A DNA stretch of 64,000 bases from Streptomyces violaceorubidus (lineage in GTDB: Bacteria; Actinomycetota; Actinomycetes; Streptomycetales; Streptomycetaceae): the NCBI RefSeq assembly GCF_000717995.1, contig NZ_JODM01000025.1, positions 186,001 to 250,000 of the forward strand, written 5' to 3'. Both the position numbers and the translations under genes were made by a program. The notes beneath the pieces are model-generated. The model worked only from the letters and a program-made list of their open reading frames with translations. It had not been told where the DNA came from and did no database searches. This document shows positions 48,856-58,070 of the stretch, in pieces. The number at the start of each line of letters is the position of its first letter. Position 1 is the first letter of the stretch.

Positions 48856-49320
48856 GTGGCCGACAACGCGCGGGCGAAAAGGCTGGCGGACCTCATCCGA
48901 GAGGTGGTGGCCCAGAAGCTGCAGCGCGGGATCAAGGACCCGCGTCTCGGCTCGCACGTCACCATCACGGACACCCGGGTCACGGGTGACCTGCGGGAGG
49001 CGACCGTCTTCTACACGGTCTACGGGGACGACGAGGAGCGGGCGGCCGCCGCGGCGGGCCTGGAGAGCGCCAAGGGCATCCTGCGCTCCGAGGTCGGCAA
49101 GGCGGCGGGCGTGAAGTTCACCCCGACCCTGGCCTTCGTCATGGACGCCCTGCCGGACACCGCCCGCAACATCGAGGACCTCCTCGACAAGGCGCGGCAG
49201 TCCGACGAGAAGGTGCGCGAGGCGTCCGCGGGCGCCGCCTACGCGGGCGAGGCGGACCCCTACCGCAAGCCGGGCGAGGACGAGACCGAGGCCGACGAGA
49301 CGGACGACACCGCTAAATGA
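48856..49320 (+). CDS. rbfA: Ribosome-binding factor A
   Basis: A 154-residue RbfA starting at GTG 48856 after GGGAGACGG. The KH-type core shows LADLIREVVAQKLQRGIKDP, RLGSHVTITDTRVTGDLREA, and FTPTLAFVMDALPDTARNIE (conserved DxxxxxxxxIE/DLL ending). About 35 acidic residues extend the C-terminus (DETEADETDDTAK). It binds 30S precursors during 16S rRNA 5'-end processing. Its stop overlaps the truB ATG (ATGA). Confidence 0.97.
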   Translation: MADNARAKRLADLIREVVAQKLQRGIKDPRLGSHVTITDTRVTGDLREATVFYTVYGDDEERAAAAAGLESAKGILRSEVGKAAGVKFTPTLAFVMDALPDTARNIEDLLDKARQSDEKVREASAGAAYAGEADPYRKPGEDETEADETDDTAK

Positions 49321-50222
49321 CCGACAAGCACACCACGCCCGACGGCCTTGTCATCGTCGACAAGCCGTCGGGCTTCACTTCGCACGACGTCGTCGCCAAG
49401 ATGCGGGGCATCGCCCGCACCCGGCGCGTCGGGCATGCCGGCACGCTCGACCCGATGGCGACGGGCGTCCTGGTCCTCGGTGTGGAGCGGGCGACCAAGC
49501 TCCTCGGGCACCTCGCCCTCACCGAGAAGGAGTACCTGGGCACCATCAGGCTCGGGCAGACGACGCTGACCGACGACGCCGAGGGCGAGATCACGGGGTC
49601 GCGGGACGCCTCGAAGGTCACCCGGGAGGCGATCGACGCCGGCATCGCCGAGCTGAGCGGCGACATCATGCAGGTGCCTTCCAAGGTCAGCGCCATCAAG
49701 ATCAAGGGCGTGCGCTCCTACAAGCGGGCGCGCGAGGGCGAGGACTTCGAGATCCCCGCCCGCCCCGTCACCGTCTCCTCCTTCGCGGTGTACGACGTCC
49801 GGGACGCCGTCGCCGACGACGGCACCCCGGTGCTCGACCTGGTGGTCTCGGTGACCTGCTCCTCCGGGACCTACATCCGGGCCCTGGCCCGCGACCTGGG
49901 GGCCGGCCTCGGTGTCGGCGGTCACCTCACGGCACTGCGGCGCACCCGCGTCGGGCCGTACAAGCTGGACGGTGCCAGGACCCTGGAGCAGCTCCAGCAG
50001 GAGCTCACCGTCATGCCCGTCGCGGACGCGGCCGGTGCCGCCTTCCCCCGCTGGGACGTGGACGCGAAGCGGGCCAGGCTGCTCACCAACGGCGTACGGC
50101 TGGAGATGCCCGGGGAGTACATCGGCGCCGGTGCCGTCGCCGTCTTCGACCCCGAGGGGCGCCTCCTCGCCCTGGTGGAGGAGCACAAGGGCAAGGCGAA
50201 GAGCCTGGCCGTCTTCGGCTGA
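49317..50222 (+). CDS. truB: tRNA pseudouridine-55 synthase TruB
   Basis: A 301-residue synthase. The catalytic aspartate is D45 in HAGTLDPMATG. KPSGFTSHDVVAKMRGIART and KLLGHLALTEKEYLGTIRLG are family blocks, as is CSSGTYIRALARDLGAGLGV. A short PUA-like C-terminal domain ends VALVEEHKGKAKSLAVFG-like (LLALVEEHKGKAKSLAVFG). It modifies U55 in the T-loop of tRNAs. It overlaps rbfA by four bases and ends before a strong hairpin, which ends the operon begun at rimP. Confidence 0.97.
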   Translation: MTDKHTTPDGLVIVDKPSGFTSHDVVAKMRGIARTRRVGHAGTLDPMATGVLVLGVERATKLLGHLALTEKEYLGTIRLGQTTLTDDAEGEITGSRDASKVTREAIDAGIAELSGDIMQVPSKVSAIKIKGVRSYKRAREGEDFEIPARPVTVSSFAVYDVRDAVADDGTPVLDLVVSVTCSSGTYIRALARDLGAGLGVGGHLTALRRTRVGPYKLDGARTLEQLQQELTVMPVADAAGAAFPRWDVDAKRARLLTNGVRLEMPGEYIGAGAVAVFDPEGRLLALVEEHKGKAKSLAVFG

Positions 50223-50246
50223 GCCGACCCACCGTCAGGTCCGCCC

Positions 50247-50288
50247 GTGGAGCGGCGACCACGGGGACTGCCACTGTCGCCGCTCCAC
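50247..50288 (+). terminator. Terminator of the rimP-truB operon
   Basis: A perfect 13-base-pair stem (GTGGAGCGGCGAC, 50247-50259, with GTCGCCGCTCCAC, 50276-50288) and a 16-base loop lies 24 bases past the truB stop. Confidence 0.75.
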
Positions 50289-50476
50289 GGTCCCCCCTCG
50301 GTTCCCCCACCCCTAGGGTGTATCCAACCCACCCCTTGTGTTCACCCGTCCGGACGGGCGCTCGGAGTGAACCGGGGGAGTGGAAGGGGGCGCGTTCGCC
50401 AGGGGATCTGTCCCGCTGATCATCCCGCGCCTACCGTCGAACACACGGCACGGGTGTACGGCGGGGAGGTTCGACG

Positions 50477-53400
50477 ATGGCGTCGCGGAACCGGTCCCGG
50501 GAGGCGGCGGGCGGCAGGGCGGGGGAGCGGCCCGGGGACGTCTCCCGGCGAGCACGGGGCGGGCCCCCGGCCGTCCGGACGGCCGGTCCGGCACAGCCCG
50601 CGGCCGATCCGGCCGGGTACGCCTCCGACGCCGCCCTGATCCGTTTCCACGACCTCGCCGGCCGCCCGCGCGGCACGGGGGTCGTCGCCGACCACCACGG
50701 CACGGTGCTTACCAGCCACGAAGCGGTCGACGGCCTGCCCCGGCTGGTCCTGAGCACGGCCGGGGGCCGCCGGCGCGTCGTGGCCGCCGCCGACGTGACC
50801 CCGCTGCCCGCCCTCGGGCTGGCCCTGGTGCGCACCGAGGGGCTCGGCGTCGACCCGCTGCCCCTCACCGCGCGGGACCGCGTCGAGACCGGGACCTACG
50901 TGCGGATCGCCGCCGGCGGCTGGCGCGAGGCCCGGGTGCTGGGCGCCACCGACGTCACCTACACGGCCACCGACCGCTTCCACCTCCTCGCGGGCGCCCT
51001 CGAACTGGCCGTCGGCACCTGTGGACGGGACGCCCTGCGGCTGGGCGGCGGTGCGGCCGGCGGGCCCGTGCTCGACATGGCGACGGGCGCCGTCCTCGGT
51101 GTCCTCGGCACCGCCCTCAGCTCCGGCCACAGTGACGTCGGCTTCGCCGTGCCGCTGCGCCGCGCGGACAGCGGCCCACTCGCCGCCCTCCTCGCCGAGA
51201 ACGCGGCGACGGTCCCGGCCTACGGCGCCGACCTCAACCTGGCCGGGGTGCTCGCCCTCACCGCGACATCGGTCACCGACGGGTGCCCCGCCCCCGCGCC
51301 GGGCGGCGGACCCGGCGCGGCGCAGCCGGTCGAACGGGCGGCGGTGACACGGGAGTTCGCCGCCTTCACCGCCGGCCGCGCCCGTGTACTCGGCCTGGTC
51401 GGCGCGCCGGGCAGCGGTCGGACGACCGAGCTGGCGGCCCTCGCCGCCCGTCGTTCCAGGGGCCCGGACGCGGCGCCCACGCTGTGGCTGCGCGGGGCCG
51501 ATCTGCACGCGGACGACATGTCGCTGGCGGACGCGGCTCGCCGGACGCTGGCGCGGGCCGCCCGCATCGTCGCCGCCTCGGACCGCCACGGTCGTGAAGA
51601 CCCCGGCGCCATCAGCCCCGAACGCCTCGCCCGGCTGGCCCGCGTCGCCGGGCGACCCCTCCTGATCCTCCTCGACGGCCCCGAGGAGATGCCGCCCGTG
51701 CTGGCGCACCGCCTCCCCGAGTGGACCGAGGGCACGGCCACCTGGCTGCGGGAGACGGAGGCACGGCTCGTGGTGGCCTGCCGTGCGGAGTACTGGGAGC
51801 ACGCGGGGGCGGAGTTCCCGAGGGAGCTGCTGTACGGACCGGACGCGGGGGAACCGTGGTCCGGCGCGGCGGGTGCGGCCCCGGGTGCCGGCGCGGGGGC
51901 CACCGCCGTGGTGGCGCGGGCGTCCGGGCGGGTGAGGGAGGACCCGGCGGCCAGGGTGGCCACCGTCCCGGCACCGTGGTTCGGACCGGGCGGCACCGTG
52001 GGGGTGGCGGGTGATGTGCCTCCGTCCGGGGCAACGCTCCCCGTGCCGGGTCCGGGGCCGGGTCCGGGCCCGAGTCTGGGGCTGGGGTCGGAGTCGGAGT
52101 CGGGTGCCGCCGACGGTGTGTCCTGGTCCGGGACCGGCCCGCGGGACCCGCGGTGGGGGGCAGCCGCAGGAGCGCCCACGCCCCGGGTGACGACGAGCGG
52201 CGATACGTCCGGCGCGGCGCCGTGGCCGCGTGGCACGGACGGCACCGGTCGCACGGACGGCACCGGTCGCACGGACGGCGCCGATCGCACCGATGGCACC
52301 GGTCGCGCCGACGGCACCGGTCGCGCCGACGGCACCGTGGGGCCGCGACCCGCGCGGGTGCCCGGGCCGGTCGCCGCGGGTCCGTCGGGCGGGACGGAGG
52401 CCACCGGACGCGGACCGGCGTCCGCCCGGCCGGTGTCCGCGGGCCTCCTAGAGCGCGGGTCCGCCGGGCTCCCGCCCTGTGTCCGCCTGGGCGACCTGAG
52501 CGACGAGCAGGCCCGGGAGGCGCGCGCCCGCCACGGCGTACCCGAGGGCGCCCTGGCGGACCCGGACGCCCGCCACCCCCTCACCCTCCGCCTGTTCTCG
52601 GAGGTCCACGCCGCCCTCCCCGGCACCCCGGCCCCCGTACCCCTCACCCGGGACGCGGTCCTCGCGGCCTACCTGGACCTGATGTGCCTGCGCGTCGCCA
52701 CCCGCCTGGCCGGGGAGAACGGCCTGCACGGCACCGCCGTGCGCCGACTCGCGGCGAAGGTCTCCGGGCAGGTCCACGAGGCGGCCCGGCGCAGCCTGGG
52801 ACCCGGACAGGGCGCACTGGACCGGGAGTCCTTCGAGGCGCTGTTCCCGTGGGGACCGGCCCCGGCCCGGCTGGGCGGCGGCACCGGCTGGGCACCCGCC
52901 GTACTCACCGAGGGCCTCTTCGTACCCGCGGGCAGCGGCTACCGCTTCGCGCACGAGGAGCTCGCCGACTGGATCCAGGGCATCCACCTCGACCTGGAGG
53001 AGGCCTTGAGCGTCCTCGTCCACCGTCGCGACCTCCCGCACGGCGCCCACACCCTCCCCGTCCCGCACCACCGCATCGGCTCCGTCGTCGAGGCGGTCCT
53101 GCTCCTCGCCCGTCAGCACGGCGTCCCCCAACTCGCCCTGACCCTCGAAGAGCTGGTGCACGCCCTGGCGCGGGACCCGCACTCCTGGTGGGCCGCCCGA
53201 CTGCTGGCCGAGGTGCTGACCCGGGTGTCCGACGCGAGGCCGTACACGGAGGTGCTGCGGCTGCTCGCCGAGGGCATCGCGGAGCGGGGCGGCGAAGGGC
53301 AGCCCGCGCCCCGGGTGTTCGGCCCCGGGTTCTGGACGGACCTGCGGGTGCCGGACACCACCCGCCTGGACCTGCTGCGCCGCCTCGTCCTCGCCGACGG

Positions 53401-54613
53401 ACCGCCGCACGAGCCCGGCCCCCGCCACCTCGACACCGTGGCCGGGCTGCTCGTCGCCGACCCCGCGGCCGTCCAACCGCTCCTCGTCCGCTGGTTCGAC
53501 GACGAACGGCCGCTGCCCGCCACCCCGCACGCCACCGTGGCGACGGCCGCGCAGGCGCTGCTGCACACCCACCGCCACCGCGGCCTGGACGGCCTCACCG
53601 AGGTACTCGTCGACAGCGCGCACCGACGCGCCGACGAACTCCTCGCCGTCCTGGCCGAGGAGGAGCCGTCGGCGCTCTGCCGCGCGGTGGAGCGGTGGGC
53701 GCGCGACGAGCGCCCCGCACGGCAGACCGCGGCGGTCACCCACGGACTGCGCACCGCCCCGCACGCGCGCACCGCCGCCGACCGCACCCTGCTGCGGCAC
53801 GCCGCGCTGGTCCTGCTCGCCGGACCCTCCGACAGCCCGCTGCGCGGCGGCGCGCTCGCCCTGCTCGTCCAGGACCCCGCCTGCCGCGACCGCCACCTCC
53901 CCAGGGCCCTCGACCACTTCGCCGCCGGCGACCCCCATCTCCCGCCGAGCGCGGTGGCCGCCGCGCTGGCGACCCACCCCGAGCCCGTCCTGGAAGCCTT
54001 CCGGGCCCGCCTGCTCGGCCCGGACGCCGGTGAGGCGCTGCGCAGGCTCACCGACGCCACCACACCCGCGCTGGCCGACCGGGTGGCCGCACTCCTCGGG
54101 CGGACGCTGGCCGAGCGACCCGAGAGCGCCGGGCACCTGGCCGCGTACGTCGACCGGCGCCTCGACCGCGACCCCGCACCCCGCGACGTACTCCTGCCCC
54201 TGGTGACCCGTCTCCTGGCCGACGGGCCCGAGCCGGTGCGGGCCGCGCTCGCCGGAGTCCTCGCCGCCGACGGGGCGACGGCGGGCGCCCCGCTCCGCCG
54301 CGAGCTGCGGGAGCGCCTGTTCGCCCACGAGCACGAACCCGCCGTCCTGGACGCTCTGCTGCACGCGGCCGCCCGGTGCGACGGGGAGGAGTTGCGCGCC
54401 CTCGTCCAGCGCACCGGACTGCTCCTCGTCCGCACCCCCGAGGGCGCCACCCGCTTCGACCGCGGCCTCGTCGACCTCGCCCGCCACCTCCCCGGCTTCG
54501 CCTCCAGGCTGACCGGCTGGCTCACCGACGCGCCCCAGGACTGGGCCGCGCTGGTGGGCCCCAGCACCCGCCGCACGATCGAGCACCTGGCGGGTGTCCG
54601 CGTCCCCGCCTGA
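50477..54613 (+). CDS. Giant trypsin-like/P-loop/helical-repeat protein with degenerate active sites
   Basis: A 1,378-residue protein; ATG 50477 follows GGGGAGG. Residues 1-45 are disordered. About 46-245 have the trypsin fold: GTGVVADHHGTVLTSHEAVD with His81, ALGLALV where DLALV is expected (Gly114 for Asp), and GGAAGGPVLD where GDSGGP is expected (Ala194 for Ser). About 285-455 form a P-loop domain: GAPGSGRTT (309-317) has Arg315 in place of the Walker A Lys, while Walker B LLILLDGPEE (395-404) is normal. A low-complexity linker with 18-base repeats coding TDGTGR (about 450-660) follows, then a long helical-repeat region (about 680-1378, HEAT/TPR-like). The design resembles STAND signalling proteins. 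It is the gene between truB and ribF; the function is unknown. Confidence 0.8.
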   Translation: MASRNRSREAAGGRAGERPGDVSRRARGGPPAVRTAGPAQPAADPAGYASDAALIRFHDLAGRPRGTGVVADHHGTVLTSHEAVDGLPRLVLSTAGGRRRVVAAADVTPLPALGLALVRTEGLGVDPLPLTARDRVETGTYVRIAAGGWREARVLGATDVTYTATDRFHLLAGALELAVGTCGRDALRLGGGAAGGPVLDMATGAVLGVLGTALSSGHSDVGFAVPLRRADSGPLAALLAENAATVPAYGADLNLAGVLALTATSVTDGCPAPAPGGGPGAAQPVERAAVTREFAAFTAGRARVLGLVGAPGSGRTTELAALAARRSRGPDAAPTLWLRGADLHADDMSLADAARRTLARAARIVAASDRHGREDPGAISPERLARLARVAGRPLLILLDGPEEMPPVLAHRLPEWTEGTATWLRETEARLVVACRAEYWEHAGAEFPRELLYGPDAGEPWSGAAGAAPGAGAGATAVVARASGRVREDPAARVATVPAPWFGPGGTVGVAGDVPPSGATLPVPGPGPGPGPSLGLGSESESGAADGVSWSGTGPRDPRWGAAAGAPTPRVTTSGDTSGAAPWPRGTDGTGRTDGTGRTDGADRTDGTGRADGTGRADGTVGPRPARVPGPVAAGPSGGTEATGRGPASARPVSAGLLERGSAGLPPCVRLGDLSDEQAREARARHGVPEGALADPDARHPLTLRLFSEVHAALPGTPAPVPLTRDAVLAAYLDLMCLRVATRLAGENGLHGTAVRRLAAKVSGQVHEAARRSLGPGQGALDRESFEALFPWGPAPARLGGGTGWAPAVLTEGLFVPAGSGYRFAHEELADWIQGIHLDLEEALSVLVHRRDLPHGAHTLPVPHHRIGSVVEAVLLLARQHGVPQLALTLEELVHALARDPHSWWAARLLAEVLTRVSDARPYTEVLRLLAEGIAERGGEGQPAPRVFGPGFWTDLRVPDTTRLDLLRRLVLADGPPHEPGPRHLDTVAGLLVADPAAVQPLLVRWFDDERPLPATPHATVATAAQALLHTHRHRGLDGLTEVLVDSAHRRADELLAVLAEEEPSALCRAVERWARDERPARQTAAVTHGLRTAPHARTAADRTLLRHAALVLLAGPSDSPLRGGALALLVQDPACRDRHLPRALDHFAAGDPHLPPSAVAAALATHPEPVLEAFRARLLGPDAGEALRRLTDATTPALADRVAALLGRTLAERPESAGHLAAYVDRRLDRDPAPRDVLLPLVTRLLADGPEPVRAALAGVLAADGATAGAPLRRELRERLFAHEHEPAVLDALLHAAARCDGEELRALVQRTGLLLVRTPEGATRFDRGLVDLARHLPGFASRLTGWLTDAPQDWAALVGPSTRRTIEHLAGVRVPA
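52230..52340 (+). repeat. Tandem 18-base repeats in the giant protein gene
   Basis: Units close to CGCACGGACGGCACCGGT are repeated about six times in frame, coding for RTDGTG with small changes (TDGAD, RADGTG). They form a flexible linker likely to vary in length between strains. Confidence 0.85.
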
Positions 54614-54767
54614 CCGGCCGCGACCCCGACTCGGCCCACCGGCCCGTGCACCCGGTCACAGCGCCGACGCCGATGCGGGCCCGAGCCGGACGGCATGGCA
54701 CCCTTAGACCTGCGTAAGGGTCACCACGGAACCATGGAAACCACGGAAGCACCGAGGAGCGGACACA

Positions 54768-55724
54768 GTGCAACGCTGGCGTGGCTTGGAGGACATCCCC
54801 GAGGACTGGGGACGCAGCGTCGTCACCATCGGCTCCTACGACGGCGTTCACCGCGGGCACCAGCTGATCATCAGGCACGCCGTGGACCGCGCCCGCGAGC
54901 TGGGCGTTCCGGCCGTCGTCGTCACCTTCGACCCGCATCCCAGCGAGGTCGTCCGTCCCGGCAGCCACCCGCCGCTGCTCGCCCCGCACCACCGCCGGGC
55001 CGAACTGATGGCGGACCTGGGCGTGGACGCGGTGCTGATCCTGCCCTTCACCAAGGAGTTCTCGAAGCTCTCCGCGGCCGACTTCGTGGTCAAGGTCCTG
55101 GTCGACCGGCTGCGCGCCAAGGCGGTCGTCGAGGGCCCCAACTTCCGCTTCGGCCACAAGGCCGCCGGGAACGTGGACTTCCTCACCGAGCAGGGCAAGG
55201 TCTACGACTTCGAGGTCGAGGTCGTCGACCTGTACGTCACCGGCGAGGCGGGCGGCGGCGAGCCGTTCTCCTCCACCCTGACCCGCCGCCTGGTCGCCGA
55301 GGGCGACGTGTCCGGCGCCGCGGAGATCCTCGGCCGGCCGCACAGGGTGGAGGGCGTGGTAGTGCGCGGCGCCCAGCGCGGCCGTGAGATGGGCTTCCCC
55401 ACGGCCAACGTCGAGACCCTCCCGCACACCGCGATCCCGGCCGACGGCGTCTACGCCGGCTGGCTGCACGCCCAGGGCGAGGCGATGCCGGCCGCGATCT
55501 CCGTCGGCACCAACCCGCAGTTCGACGGCACCGAGCGCACGGTCGAGGCGTACGCCATCGACCGCGTGGGCCTGGAGCTGTACGGCCTGCACGTCGCCGT
55601 GGACTTCGTCGCCTTCGTACGCGGGCAGGCGAGGTTCGAGACGCTGGACGCGCTCCTGGAGCAGATGGCCGAGGACGTGGACAGGTGCCGCGAGATCACC
55701 GCGGCAAAGGCCCCGAGGCCCTGA
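54768..55724 (+). CDS. ribF: Bifunctional riboflavin kinase / FAD synthetase
   Basis: A 318-residue RibF starting at GTG 54768 after GAGGAGC. The N-terminal adenylyltransferase has IGSYDGVHRGHQ (21-32) and FDPHPSEVV, with PNFRFGHKAAGNVDFL later; the C-terminal riboflavin kinase has GREMGFPTANVETLP and NPQFDGTERTVEAYAID. It converts riboflavin to FMN then FAD, the cofactor used by the oxidases in this window. Its last 29 bases overlap the end of the convergent peptide-transporter gene. Confidence 0.97.
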   Translation: MQRWRGLEDIPEDWGRSVVTIGSYDGVHRGHQLIIRHAVDRARELGVPAVVVTFDPHPSEVVRPGSHPPLLAPHHRRAELMADLGVDAVLILPFTKEFSKLSAADFVVKVLVDRLRAKAVVEGPNFRFGHKAAGNVDFLTEQGKVYDFEVEVVDLYVTGEAGGGEPFSSTLTRRLVAEGDVSGAAEILGRPHRVEGVVVRGAQRGREMGFPTANVETLPHTAIPADGVYAGWLHAQGEAMPAAISVGTNPQFDGTERTVEAYAIDRVGLELYGLHVAVDFVAFVRGQARFETLDALLEQMAEDVDRCREITAAKAPRP

Positions 55725-56760
55725 CGGCCGCCTCCGCCCGAGCCCAGTGGCAGGCGACCTGGGACTCGTCGCCGCCGCGCAGGATCTCCAGGTCCCCGGT
55801 CCGGCAGGCGTCGGCTACGCCGGCCCGTTCGGCCTCACCGCCCGCCAGGACCGGGCAGCGGACGTGGAAGCGGCAGCCGCCGGGGATGTACGAGGGGTCC
55901 GGCGGCTCGCCGGTGAGCACGACCGGGGCGCCGGGCGCCTCGGGCAGCACGGACAGCAGTGCCTGGGTGTAGGGGTGCCGAGGTGCCGTCAGCACCTGCT
56001 CCACCGGCCCGGTCTCGACGATCCGGCCGAGGTACATCACCGCGACCCGGTCGGCGATGTTCCAGGCCAGGCCCAGATCGTGGGTCACCACCAGCGCGGA
56101 CAGGTCCAGCTCCGTGCGCAGCCGCAGCAGCAGCGCGAGGATCTCGCCGCGCACCGAGGCGTCGAGGGAGGCCACCGGTTCGTCGGCCACCAGCAGCTCG
56201 GGTCGCAGGACCAGCGCGCCCGCGATGACGACCCGCTGGCGCTGGCCCCCGGACAACTCGTGCGGGTAGCGCAGGAAGAACCGCTCCGGTGGTCGCAGCC
56301 CGGCACGCGACAGCGCCTCGGCGACCGCCGTCCGCTCGTCCCCGGCGTGGCCGTGGATGCGCAGGCCCTCGGCGACGATGTCGTACACCGTGTGGCGCGG
56401 GTTCAGCGATCCGCTCGGATCCTGGAGGACCAGCTGGGCTCGTCTGCGGTACGCCTTGAGGGCCCGCGCGGAGTACGTCAGGGGCGCGCCGTCGAAGGTG
56501 ACGCGCCCCTCGGTCGGCCTGACCAGGCCGAGCAGCGCACGGGCGAGGGTCGTCTTGCCGCAGCCCGACTCGCCGACCAGCGCCACGATCTCGCCCCGCC
56601 GGATGTCGAGGTCGACCCCGTCCACGGCTCGCGCGTCGGCCGCCCCGCGCCTGCCGGGAAAGGTGACGCGCAGCCCCTGGACACGCAGCAACGGGGGTGT
56701 GGCACCGGCGGTGTCACCGGGTGCGCCGGTGGGTGTGCCGCTGGACGCGGTGCTGGTCAT
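55696..56760 (-). CDS. Oligopeptide/dipeptide ABC transporter ATP-binding protein (DppF/OppF-like)
   Basis: A 354-residue ATPase and the last gene of the peptide-transport operon. Walker A is GESGCGKT (63-70); the Q-loop is LVLQDPSGSLNPRHTVYDIV, the signature LSGGQRQR, Walker B LLVADEPVASLD, and the switch His VTHDLGLAWNIADR. The C-terminal oligopeptide-ABC domain with PSYIPGGCRFHVRCPV marks the Dpp/Opp subfamily. ATG 56760 overlaps the upstream stop by four bases (ATGA). With the gene at 56757 it forms the usual two-ATPase motor. A short 20-residue Ser/Thr/Gly start precedes the domain. Confidence 0.94.
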   Translation of the reverse strand: MTSTASSGTPTGAPGDTAGATPPLLRVQGLRVTFPGRRGAADARAVDGVDLDIRRGEIVALVGESGCGKTTLARALLGLVRPTEGRVTFDGAPLTYSARALKAYRRRAQLVLQDPSGSLNPRHTVYDIVAEGLRIHGHAGDERTAVAEALSRAGLRPPERFFLRYPHELSGGQRQRVVIAGALVLRPELLVADEPVASLDASVRGEILALLLRLRTELDLSALVVTHDLGLAWNIADRVAVMYLGRIVETGPVEQVLTAPRHPYTQALLSVLPEAPGAPVVLTGEPPDPSYIPGGCRFHVRCPVLAGGEAERAGVADACRTGDLEILRGGDESQVACHWARAEAAVRASGPLPR

Positions 56761-58070
56761 GGGGCACTGCTCCTCACTCCGTCGTCCTCCGCCGACGCGA
56801 CCCCGCCGGGCTCGGTGTCGTTGCCGGGGGGCCGGGTGGTGCCGGTGGTGCCGGTGGTCTCGGTGGTGCCGCTGGTCTCGGTGGAGCCGGTGGTGCCGCT
56901 GGTCTCGGTGGTGCCGGGGGACCCGGTGGTGTCGGTGCTCCCGGTGGTGCCGGTGGTGCCGGTGGTGCGGGTTCCGGGGGGCTTCCCGCGTTCGGCGGGT
57001 CTCCCGCCCTCGTCGTGATTCCGGCGCCGGGGGACCGGGCCGTGGTCGTCGGCGGCCCCGTCCCGGTCAGGTGCCGCGTCCTCGGTGGGCGTCCCCTCGC
57101 CGCCCGGTGCTCCCGTGCCGTCCGTGCCCACGTGCACGCATGCCGCCCGGCGTCGCGTGCCCGCTTCCCGCAGGGGCTGGTCCTGGGTGGCACAGCGGTC
57201 CAGCGCGACCGGGCAGCGCGGATGGAACGCGCATCCGGACGGCACCGCCGCCGGGTCGGGCGGGTCGCCCGGCAGCCCGCGGGGTGCGAACCGCGAGGCA
57301 GGGTCCCCGATCGTCGGGAACGCCTCCGACAGCGCCCGGCCGTAGGGATGCCGGGCGTCCTCGTACACCTGCCGGGCCGGGCCCTCCTCGACCACCCGGC
57401 CCGCGTACATCACCGCCAGCCGGTCGCAGGTGTCGGCCAGCACCGCCAGGTCGTGGCTGATCATGATCAGGCCGACGTCCTGCTCGCCCACCAGGCCCTC
57501 GATCAGCCGCAGGATCTGCGCCTGGATCATCACGTCGAGCGCCGTGGTCGGCTCGTCGGCGACGATCAGCCGCGGGTCGCACGCCAGCGCCATCGCGATC
57601 ATCACCCGCTGCCGCTGCCCACCGGACAGCTCGTGCGGGTACGCACTCGCCCGCGCGGCCGGCAGACCGACCTGCTCCAGCAGCTCCCCGGCCCGCCTGC
57701 GCGCCCCGCCCGGCGTGGCCCTGCCGTGCAGCAGGATCGGCTCGGCGATCTGGTCGCCGATGCGGTGGACGGCGTTCAGGGAGTGCATCGCGCCCTGGAA
57801 GACGATCGAGGCGCCGGCCCAGCGGACGGCCCGTACCCGGCCCCACTTCATCGTGAGCACGTCCTCGCCGTCCAGCAGCACCTCCCCGCCCACCCGGGCA
57901 CCGGGCGGCAGCAGCCGCAGCAGCGCCAGGGCCAGGGTGGACTTGCCGCAGCCGGACTCGCCCGCGACGCCGAGCTTCTCGCCGGCCTCCAGGCGCAGGT
58001 CGACCCCGCGCACGGCGGCCGCACCGCCCGGATACGTCACCTTCAGGTCCCGGACCTCGAGCAGACTCAA
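56757..58070 (-). CDS. Oligopeptide/dipeptide ABC transporter ATP-binding protein (DppD/OppD-like) with Thr/Gly tail
   Basis: A 437-residue ATPase; the TTG start at 58070 overlaps the permease stop (TTGA). Walker A GESGCGKS (37-44), Q-loop IVFQGAMHSLNAVHRIGDQI, signature LSGGQRQR, Walker B LIVADEPTTALD, and the oligopeptide C-terminal motif AVPSGCAFHPRCPVAL are typical of DppD. The family usually ends near residue 330; here about 110 residues follow, including a Thr/Gly/Ser-rich tract (TRTTGTTGTTGSTDTTGSPG and more) made from nine-base repeats. The tail has no recognised function and may be disordered. Confidence 0.92.
   Translation of the reverse strand: MSLLEVRDLKVTYPGGAAAVRGVDLRLEAGEKLGVAGESGCGKSTLALALLRLLPPGARVGGEVLLDGEDVLTMKWGRVRAVRWAGASIVFQGAMHSLNAVHRIGDQIAEPILLHGRATPGGARRRAGELLEQVGLPAARASAYPHELSGGQRQRVMIAMALACDPRLIVADEPTTALDVMIQAQILRLIEGLVGEQDVGLIMISHDLAVLADTCDRLAVMYAGRVVEEGPARQVYEDARHPYGRALSEAFPTIGDPASRFAPRGLPGDPPDPAAVPSGCAFHPRCPVALDRCATQDQPLREAGTRRRAACVHVGTDGTGAPGGEGTPTEDAAPDRDGAADDHGPVPRRRNHDEGGRPAERGKPPGTRTTGTTGTTGSTDTTGSPGTTETSGTTGSTETSGTTETTGTTGTTRPPGNDTEPGGVASAEDDGVRSSAP
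56820..56985 (-). repeat. Nine-base repeat tract encoding the Thr/Gly tail
   Basis: Units of GGTGCCGGT and GGTCTCGGT (plus-strand wording) recur about 17 times, in frame, coding TTG, TTE and similar triplets. Copy number probably varies. Confidence 0.85.
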
